Shown here: piece after piece, positions 1 through 5,495 of the stretch
Position numbering within the stretch: position 1 is the stretch's first letter
Layout of the letters: every line of letters begins with the position of its first letter
NCBI GenBank assembly: GCA_026225435.1
Contig: JAMFST010000244.1
Span: forward strand, 1 to 9,420
Origin: Labilithrix luteola
Lineage (GTDB): Bacteria > Myxococcota_A > Polyangia > Polyangiales > Polyangiaceae
Direction of reading: 5' to 3'
Length of the DNA: 9,420 bases
Made by a program: the position numbers and the translations under genes
Notes under the pieces: model-generated
Told to the model about the DNA's origin: nothing
Seen by the model: the letters and a program-made list of their open reading frames with translations, nothing else
Databases searched by the model: none

Positions 1-1317
1 GCGTCGACCCGGGGCGTGGGCACATGCAAGGACGGAACGCAGACCTGCACCGCCGGCGCGCTCACCGTGCGCTCGCTTCGTTTCGACGCGCTCGACGACA
101 CCGACAGCTACGGCTTCGGAGCGTGCACCGGGGAAGTGCTGCCGACGGCGAGCGCGACGTGCGGCGGCGACGGCGGAGCCTCGTCGAGCGGAGGAGACGG
201 TGGCGGAACGACCACGCCCGTCACCTGCCCGGGCGCGCTGACCAAGTGGGTGCCGATGTCGACCGTCGGCGCGCCGCCCGCCATGGTCGACGGCCCGCAG
301 CTGGTGTGGACCGGCGCCGAGGCGGTCGTCTTCAGCGGCCGCGACGACAACGACGTGAGCGTCGAGGGTGGCTGGCTGTACAATCCTACGAGCGACACCT
401 GGCGCCAGATGTCGGCGACCAACCGGCCCACCGGCCGCGCCGACGCGTCGATGCTGTGGACCGGCTCGCGCTTCATCGTCTGGGGCGGCGTGCACGAAGC
501 GCTCGGCAGCGGGGAGATCGTGGAGACGCCTCTCGACGACGGCGGCATCTACGATCCGGTCACCGACACGTGGGTGCCCATCCCCACGCCGGAGAGCGAG
601 GGGTTCGCCGAGGGGCCAAGCGCCGGGCAGCGTCAGATCGGCTGGACGGGAACCGAGCTGGCCATCTTCGGCGGCGTGACGGGGGCGCGCGACGGCTGGT
701 TCTACAACCCCGCGACCCAGGGCTGGCGCGCCTTCGGCGGCGGTCTCGGAGCGCTCGGCCCGGCGCTCGTGGCGACACCGTCGATCGACGTCTGGACCGG
801 CAGCGCGGCGGTCCTCTGGGGCGAGACGATGAACCCCGGTACGACGTCGTCCCTCGGCGTGTTCACCGACTCCGCCGGCGTGTGGAAGCAGGGCGCCGCC
901 TCTCCCCTGCCAGCTCGTGAAGGCGCCGACTACGTCCAGGCGGACTCGCAGATCTTCGTCCACGGAGGTCGCCCGCTCGAGTCCCCGTACACCATCCTCG
1001 CCGACGGAGCGATGTACGATCCGGCGGCCGATGCGTGGACCGCGCTCCCCGACGGCGGCGGCGATCGCGCCTTCGGCCAGACGGTATGGACCGGTTGCGA
1101 CGTGCTCGAGATCGGCGGCTTCGACAACGAGGGGGTCAGCGCCTCGACCGGAGAGCGCTACACGCCGGCGACCGGCACCTGGACGGCGCTACCGGCGCTG
1201 CCGAGACGCTTCCTCGGTCAGTACGGCGGTGCGGTGTGGGCAGGCGACCAGCTGATCGCTTTTGCCGACGGAGGAAACAACGTCGGCGACATGTTCGCCT
1301 ACCGGCTCACGCCGTGA
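1..1317 (+). CDS. Kelch-type seven-bladed beta-propeller protein, 5' partial
   Basis: This reads in frame from the first base of the window to a TGA at 1315-1317, so 438 residues are visible and the true start lies upstream. A GTG at 16 could be called as the start. However, the five codons before it (ASTRG) run smoothly into GVGTCKDGTQTC, a Cys-rich pattern I know from myxobacterial surface proteins, so that GTG is probably an internal Val. Numbering from that GTG, residues 1-49 are Cys-containing, 50-70 are a Gly/Ser/Thr linker, and 77-433 are the propeller. Blade units start with WTG/WAG at 98, 148, 210, 260, 358 and 408, plus a degenerate one near 309. They carry Kelch-like strands such as GGIYDPVTDTW and GAMYDPAADAW. 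Seven Trp-containing outer strands are present. The first (KWVPMST, 77-83) precedes blade 1 and probably closes the last blade. The protein is presumably exported or surface-exposed; its ligand is unknown and I see no catalytic residues. Confidence 0.85.
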   Translation, partial: ASTRGVGTCKDGTQTCTAGALTVRSLRFDALDDTDSYGFGACTGEVLPTASATCGGDGGASSSGGDGGGTTTPVTCPGALTKWVPMSTVGAPPAMVDGPQLVWTGAEAVVFSGRDDNDVSVEGGWLYNPTSDTWRQMSATNRPTGRADASMLWTGSRFIVWGGVHEALGSGEIVETPLDDGGIYDPVTDTWVPIPTPESEGFAEGPSAGQRQIGWTGTELAIFGGVTGARDGWFYNPATQGWRAFGGGLGALGPALVATPSIDVWTGSAAVLWGETMNPGTTSSLGVFTDSAGVWKQGAASPLPAREGADYVQADSQIFVHGGRPLESPYTILADGAMYDPAADAWTALPDGGGDRAFGQTVWTGCDVLEIGGFDNEGVSASTGERYTPATGTWTALPALPRRFLGQYGGAVWAGDQLIAFADGGNNVGDMFAYRLTP

Positions 1318-1329
1318 GGCATACGGCGT
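1309..1329 (+). terminator. Stem-loop over the stop codon of the Kelch gene, possible terminator
   Basis: ACGCCGT (1309-1315) and ACGGCGT (1323-1329) form a perfect 7-bp inverted repeat around a 7-base loop, and the TGA stop codon begins in the left arm. No T-tract follows, so it is not a classical intrinsic terminator. It could be a weak terminator or mRNA 3' structure between the Kelch gene and the next gene, or chance in GC-rich DNA. Confidence 0.3.
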
Positions 1330-1380
1330 CGGCTTCCGCTGCGCCACGTGAACAGCTCGCTCGATAAATTCGAACCGTTT

Positions 1381-1386
1381 GGGGAG
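1381..1386 (+). promoter_or_regulatory. Ribosome binding site of the Tat lipoprotein gene
   Basis: GGGGAG lies 8 bases before the ATG at 1395 and is the clearest Shine-Dalgarno sequence in the window; it fixes that start. The 77-base gap before the gene (1318-1394) contains a locally AT-richer patch (GATAAATT at 1363-1370) that could belong to a promoter, but no convincing -35/-10 pair can be named. Confidence 0.7.
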
Positions 1387-1394
1387 ATCCGATC

Positions 1395-2666
1395 ATGGAG
1401 AAGGATTCGCGCAGGAAGTTTCTCGGGCAGATTGGCTGGGGCGGGCTCGTCCTGGTCGGCTGCGGCGGCAACGACGACTCGTCGTCAGCCGCAGGTGGCA
1501 CGGACGCCGGCACGGGCACTGGCGCGGACGCAAGCACGGACGCGGGGACGGGCACGGACGCCGGCGTGGGCGCGACCGGCGACGCGGCGCTCGACACGCC
1601 GCTACCGCTCGCCACCAACCCGGCGTGGATCCAGAACCAGCCGCTCGACACGTGGTTCTCCATCCCTGGAACCGAGCTCGCGGGCTCACCGGGCGCGCCC
1701 GCCGACGATCCCACCAACGTGTACTCGAGCTCCAACGGACGCCTGTCCTATTCCGGCATGGGTCTTCGCGGAAACGAGATCGTCCTCGCGGCCGACGGCG
1801 GTCACGGGGACTACTCCGGCAACGAGGTGACCTCGATCGATCTGTCGGCCGACGCGCCCGTGTGGCAGCTGCGCAGCGCAGCGTCTCCGTCGCCGACGGA
1901 GAACGTGGCGTACTACTCCGACGGAAGGCCGTCCTCGCGCCACACCTACTGGTCGACGATCTGGAGCCCGGACAAGAACCGGATGATGCTCCACTACAGC
2001 CGGTTCGTGTACGGCTCGGGGATCTCGTTCAAAGCGTCGAACGGCTTCAATCTCGACACCAACACCTGGGACCCGGCGGGCACCTGGTCGGACGGGTACA
2101 GCGCCGGCTGCGCCGACTCGGACGGCAACGTCTACGCCATGGGCGTCAACTACTTCGAGCTGTGGAAGTGGACGGGCGCGACCGACACGTGGGCGATGGT
2201 CACGCAGTACCCCGACGCCATCAACGTGAACCCGGTGTGCTTCGACCCGAAGCGTAGCTTCCTCTTCGCCCTGGCCTGGGGCGACGGGCAGGGCGACGGC
2301 ACCGGGCTCAGCGCCTTCACCATCGCCGGCACCGTGAAGACCGCCATCACGTTCACCCCGAGCGCCGCGCTGACGCAGTTCGAGGCCGACATGCCGGCGT
2401 ACAGCGCGATGGAGTACGACCCGAAGAACGACAAGTACTTCTTCTACGAGGGGGCGGCCGCGGCTCCGGATCGCGTGTACGTCATCACCCCCAACGACAC
2501 GGCCGTCTGGGACATGGCGATCCTGACGCTCGGTCCCGGCTCCATCGCGCCGCCCGCGGCCAAGGGGGCCGGCATCTACAATCGCTTCAAGTACGTCGCC
2601 GCCCTGAACGGCTTCGTCGTCCTGAGCGCAGGGACGAGCGAGCTGTCCTTCTTGCGGACCGCCTGA
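1395..2666 (+). CDS. Tat-exported lipoprotein with predicted beta-propeller body, function unknown
   Basis: 423 aa. The start is fixed by the GGGGAG site 8 bases upstream. The N-terminus carries a twin-arginine motif (SRRKFLG, residues 5-11), a short hydrophobic stretch and a lipobox LVGC with Cys23. It should therefore be exported folded by Tat and lipidated; Gly at +2 rather than Asp suggests outer-membrane targeting by analogy with the enterobacterial sorting rule. Residues 26-66 are a low-complexity Asp/Gly/Thr/Ala linker. The body (70-423) holds repeated Trp/Gly beta-type segments: DTWFSIPGTEL (85-95), GGHGDYSGNEV (135-145), FNLDTNTWDPAGTW (218-231), WKWTGATDTW (257-266) and a C-terminal YNRFKYVAALNGFVVLSAG (395-413). 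The GGHGDY.GNEV and NRF.YV..LNGFVV patterns recall a family of uncharacterised bacterial proteins. A propeller fold is inferred. No catalytic site is recognisable. It probably shares an operon with the lipoprotein 32 bases downstream. Confidence 0.9.
   Translation: MEKDSRRKFLGQIGWGGLVLVGCGGNDDSSSAAGGTDAGTGTGADASTDAGTGTDAGVGATGDAALDTPLPLATNPAWIQNQPLDTWFSIPGTELAGSPGAPADDPTNVYSSSNGRLSYSGMGLRGNEIVLAADGGHGDYSGNEVTSIDLSADAPVWQLRSAASPSPTENVAYYSDGRPSSRHTYWSTIWSPDKNRMMLHYSRFVYGSGISFKASNGFNLDTNTWDPAGTWSDGYSAGCADSDGNVYAMGVNYFELWKWTGATDTWAMVTQYPDAINVNPVCFDPKRSFLFALAWGDGQGDGTGLSAFTIAGTVKTAITFTPSAALTQFEADMPAYSAMEYDPKNDKYFFYEGAAAAPDRVYVITPNDTAVWDMAILTLGPGSIAPPAAKGAGIYNRFKYVAALNGFVVLSAGTSELSFLRTA
1497..1586 (+). 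repeat. Low-complexity coding repeat (TDAGTGT linker)
   Basis: This segment encodes residues 35-64 of the Tat lipoprotein, made almost only of Thr, Asp, Ala and Gly. The heptapeptide TDAGTGT appears twice (DNA 1500-1520 and 1536-1556) and variants fill the rest. It is an imperfect direct repeat within a disordered linker behind the lipidated Cys, prone to slippage, and not a mobile element. Confidence 0.6.
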
Positions 2667-2698
2667 TCTTGGTCCCTACACGGAAAGTGACCCGGCCG

Positions 2699-4840
2699 AT
2701 GCGATTCGTTTTCGTCCTCTTCCTATGCGGGTTCGCGACTGCGTGCTCGAAGTCGAAGAGCGAAGGAGACCCGGGCCCCGGCGACGTTTCCGACGGCGGC
2801 AGCTTCGATGGCGGCAGCTTCGACTCCGGGACGTCGTCGCCCGTCGGCTCGACCCTCGCGCACGTGACGCTGCTCGACCAGCGGACGAGCGGCGCGGCCG
2901 AGAGCAACGTCGTCGCGACCTTCGGGCAAGTCTTCGCGGCGGGCGATGTGCCGGCGAACGCGACCGTCGAAGGCAAAGCAAGTGACGGAACGGCGATCAC
3001 CCTGCAGGTCGACAAGAAGGCGACCTACGCCGACGGATCGCTGCGGCACGCCGTCATCACGGCCGTCGGCCCTTCCCTGGCGGCCGGCGGAACGCTCCCC
3101 ATCGACCTCGTCTCCACCACGCGGAGCGCCGCGAGCGGCCACCTGGATTTTGCCACGCTCGCGGCGACCGCCTTCGACGCCGTGGTCACGATCACCATCG
3201 CCGGAACGGTCTACACCGCTTCGGTGAAGCCGTTGCTCACCGGCGCCACCCAGCTCTGGCTGGACGGTCCCGTCACCAAGGAGGCGATCGTCACGGCACC
3301 GCTCAAGGACGCGAGCGGCAACGCCCATCCGCAGCTGCAGGCGTACTTCCAGGTGCGGATGGACGTGAACGGCGCGGCGCGCGTCGACGTCATCGTCGAC
3401 AACGACTGGGCCTTCGCGCCCGGGCCCAGCAACTTCACCTACGATCTTGCGATCAGCGTCGCCGGTCAACCGGTGTACGCGAAGAGCGCGCTTCTCCACT
3501 ACCAGCACGCTCGCTGGCGCGAGACGTTCTACTGGAACCGCGACGCGGAGCCCTTCGTCCAGCACGACGTGAAGTACCTCATCGCGAGCGGCGCGGTGCC
3601 CAACTACGATCCTTCGGTCGTCGCCTCGGAGACGGAGCTCGCGACCTTCGGCATGCTGCCCGCGCCCCCCTGGGACCCGATGCAGATCGGACAGGCCACC
3701 GCGTACATGCCGGCGACGGGCGGACGCATCGACCTCGGGCTCCTGCCCGGGTGGGCCGCGCTCTGGGCGATCTCGGCCGACCCTCGCGCGGCGCGCGCCA
3801 CGCTCATGACGGCGGACGGCTCGGGCTCCTGGTCGATTCACTATCGCGACCAGGTCAAAGGGCTCCCGGTGTCGCTCGTCGACTACCCGTACATGACGCT
3901 GCTCGGCAATCCGGAGGACACCGACGACCCCAGCACGGGCAAGTCCGATGCGTTCCCCGCTTGCACCGACTGTGACTCGCCGAACAGCTCCGACAGCGCT
4001 CATCAACCGGCGTTCGTGTACCTGCCGTACCTGCTCACCGGCGACCACTACTACCTCGAAGAGCTGCAGTTCTGGACCGACATCAACCTGTTCGAGTCGA
4101 ACCCCGCGTACCGCGCGCAGCAGAAGGGGCTCTTCAACTGGGACCAGGTGCGCGGTCAGGCGTGGTCGATGCGTACGCTCGGCGAAGCGGCCGCGTTCAC
4201 TCCGGACGACGATCCGCTGAAGGGCTACTTCAACGACCGGTTGAACGACAACCTCGACTACTACACGACCAAGTACGCGATGGGCGGCGCGACGACGAAC
4301 GCGCTCGGCTTCATCACCGATGGCTTCGCGCTCGGGTACGTGAACGGACAGGGGGTCGGGCCCTGGCAAGACGACTTCTTCACGTCCGCCATCGGGCACC
4401 TCGTCGAGCTGGGCTTCACGCAGGCGATCCCGCTCATGACGTGGAAGAGCATCTCTCCCGTGTCGCGCATGACCGCACCGGGCTTCTGCTGGATCCAGGC
4501 ATCGGCGTACGACGTCATCGTTCGCGACGCCAGCGACACGACCACCACGCTCTATCCGACGTACGCGCAGGTCTACGACGCGACCGTCGACCCGAGCGTG
4601 AAGGGGCTCGCGTGCGGCAGCCAGGCGATGGCGACGGCGCTCATGCTGACCAGCCCCGACCAGATGGTCGGCTACGCCCCGAGCCCCGAGGGCTATCCGG
4701 CGAACCTGCAGCCCGCGCTGGCCATGGCCGCGCAGTTCCGCATCGGCGACGCCGAAGCGGCGTGGGCCACCTTCGCCGGGCGCGCGACGCCGCCCGACTA
4801 CTCGACGGAGCCGCAGTTCGCGATCGTGCCGCGCCGGTAG
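2699..4840 (+). CDS. Large surface lipoprotein, RIFT-barrel-like N-domain plus predicted alpha-toroid; candidate polysaccharide-active enzyme
   Basis: 713 aa from the ATG at 2699. An in-frame TTG at 2669 would add ten residues, but the ATG gives a textbook Sec/SPII signal (MRFVFVLFLCGFATAC, lipobox ATAC, Cys16) with a weak GGAAAG 11 bases upstream. After the Cys comes an Asp/Gly/Ser linker with GGSFDGGSFD (33-42). Residues about 54-150 contain FGQVFAAGDVP (75-85) and YADGSLRHAVI (110-120), resembling the 'G.vf..GdvP ... w.DGS.rha' pattern of PcRGLX/YetA-type RIFT barrels. A middle beta-rich part is followed by a mostly helical, aromatic-rich half with HQPAFVYLPYLLTGDHYYLE (435-454) and RGQAWSMRTLGEAAAF (485-500), which suggests an alpha/alpha toroid as in polysaccharide lyases and some glycosidases. 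A CTDC motif lies at 422-425. Enzymatic activity is inference only, and catalytic residues cannot be assigned. It follows the Tat lipoprotein by 32 bases, so co-expression is likely. Confidence 0.88.
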   Translation: MRFVFVLFLCGFATACSKSKSEGDPGPGDVSDGGSFDGGSFDSGTSSPVGSTLAHVTLLDQRTSGAAESNVVATFGQVFAAGDVPANATVEGKASDGTAITLQVDKKATYADGSLRHAVITAVGPSLAAGGTLPIDLVSTTRSAASGHLDFATLAATAFDAVVTITIAGTVYTASVKPLLTGATQLWLDGPVTKEAIVTAPLKDASGNAHPQLQAYFQVRMDVNGAARVDVIVDNDWAFAPGPSNFTYDLAISVAGQPVYAKSALLHYQHARWRETFYWNRDAEPFVQHDVKYLIASGAVPNYDPSVVASETELATFGMLPAPPWDPMQIGQATAYMPATGGRIDLGLLPGWAALWAISADPRAARATLMTADGSGSWSIHYRDQVKGLPVSLVDYPYMTLLGNPEDTDDPSTGKSDAFPACTDCDSPNSSDSAHQPAFVYLPYLLTGDHYYLEELQFWTDINLFESNPAYRAQQKGLFNWDQVRGQAWSMRTLGEAAAFTPDDDPLKGYFNDRLNDNLDYYTTKYAMGGATTNALGFITDGFALGYVNGQGVGPWQDDFFTSAIGHLVELGFTQAIPLMTWKSISPVSRMTAPGFCWIQASAYDVIVRDASDTTTTLYPTYAQVYDATVDPSVKGLACGSQAMATALMLTSPDQMVGYAPSPEGYPANLQPALAMAAQFRIGDAEAAWATFAGRATPPDYSTEPQFAIVPRR

Positions 4841-4847
4841 GCGAGCC

Positions 4848-5429
4848 TCACTCGGCCGGGTTCGAGCCGAGCTGCGCCTGGTCGATGGCCGGCCCCTCGG
4901 ACATGCGGAACAGCCGGCGCACGAAGCGCGAGGCGTCGTCGAAGAGCGAGTAGGCCACCGGCGTCGCCAGCAGCGTGAGCAGGAGCGAGAACACCTGCCC
5001 GCCGACGACGACGCCGGCCGTCGCCCGGTTGTAGCCGGCGCCGATCCCGCGCGAGGTCACCAGCGGGATCATGCCGGCGACGAACGCGAACGTCGTCATC
5101 AAGATGGGGCGCAGGCGATCGCGGTTCGCCTGGAGGATGGCTGCGTTGCGCTCCATCCCGTGCGAGCGCAGCCCGTTGGTGTGATCGATCTGGAGGATGG
5201 CGTTCTTCTTCACCACGCCGAACAGGACGAGGATGCCGAGCGCCGAGTAGATGTCGAGCGCCTGGTGAAACAGGATCACGCTGACGAAGGCGAACGGCAA
5301 CGTGAGCGGCAGCGACAGCAAGATGGTCAGCGGGTGCAGCCACGACTCGAACTGCGCCGCGAGCACCAGGTACATGAAGACGAACGAGAGGGCGAAGGCG
5401 AGGAGGAAGTTGGTCGCCGTGCGCCCCAT
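4848..5429 (-). CDS. C-terminal fragment of the RND permease (TM8-TM12), downstream of the amber stop
   Basis: 193 residues from the first ATG after the amber codon, in the same frame as the upstream part. It holds TM8 ([20 protein letters not shown]) and the family-typical [16 protein letters not shown]. It continues with TM9-TM10 including [13 protein letters not shown] with the relay Lys, [17 protein letters not shown] (TM11) and the TM12 region around [20 protein letters not shown]. It ends in a short polar tail. As a separate gene it is unlikely: the ATG is preceded by AAGGAG with no spacer, so reinitiation would be poor. It is best read as the distal part of the same pump. Confidence 0.6.
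   Translation of the reverse strand: MGRTATNFLLAFALSFVFMYLVLAAQFESWLHPLTILLSLPLTLPFAFVSVILFHQALDIYSALGILVLFGVVKKNAILQIDHTNGLRSHGMERNAAILQANRDRLRPILMTTFAFVAGMIPLVTSRGIGAGYNRATAGVVVGGQVFSLLLTLLATPVAYSLFDDASRFVRRLFRMSEGPAIDQAQLGSNPAE
4851..4871 (+). terminator. Hairpin at the convergent gene ends, weak terminator candidate
   Basis: CTCGGC (4851-4856) and GCCGAG (4866-4871) form a 6-bp perfect inverted repeat with a 9-base loop, ten bases after the TAG of the plus-strand lipoprotein gene. It lies within the last codons of the minus-strand pump gene. There is no T-tract on either strand. It is the only hairpin I noticed near the convergent ends, where just 7 bases separate the two stop codons. 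Confidence 0.2.
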
Positions 5430-5492
5430 CTCCTTCGTCGTCCCGGCCGGCGCCCACTTGTAGTCGGCGGGCAGGTGCTCGTCCTTGATGAT

Positions 5493-5495
5493 CTA
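5493..5495 (-). other. In-frame amber (TAG) codon inside the pump gene
   Basis: Plus-strand CTA reads TAG on the coding strand at codon 832 of the pump. Upstream codons give ...STISDKLA and downstream codons [13 protein letters not shown], both typical pump sequence, so no indel is needed. A single substitution from GAG, CAG or AAG (Glu, Gln or Lys) would create it. TAG is also the normal stop of the lipoprotein gene ending at 4840, which speaks against TAG being a sense codon here. Confidence 0.9.

Noticed and set aside
24..920. A 298-codon plus-strand frame within the Kelch gene
   Set aside because: It is an overlapping frame rich in Arg with no domain, while the alternative frame shows regular Kelch blades throughout.
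1497..1586. Repeated GAC/GGC/ACG units as a CRISPR-like or mobile repeat
   Set aside because: The repeats are short, imperfect and in frame, and they encode a Thr/Asp/Gly linker right behind a lipobox Cys. There are no unique spacers or terminal repeats.
2669..2698. TTG at 2669 as the start of the large lipoprotein
   Set aside because: It lies 2 bases after the preceding stop without a good ribosome binding site and would put ten extra residues before a signal peptide that is complete from the ATG at 2699. It is not excluded.
2723..4399. A 558-codon open frame on the minus strand
   Set aside because: It is antisense to the large lipoprotein gene. Its Arg/Val/Glu/Gly-rich composition and lack of motifs or signal mark it as a GC-bias shadow.
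5430..5492. A frameshift as the cause of the split pump gene
   Set aside because: Reading through shows both parts in the same frame, with pump-like codons ([17 protein letters not shown]) between them. One substitution explains the break; no indel is needed.
5493..5495. Amber codon read as pyrrolysine or as a reassigned code
   Set aside because: No pyrrolysine-type gene context is present. An RND pump has no known need for pyrrolysine at this position. TAG is the normal terminator of the lipoprotein gene at 4838-4840, after which no sensible coding frame continues.
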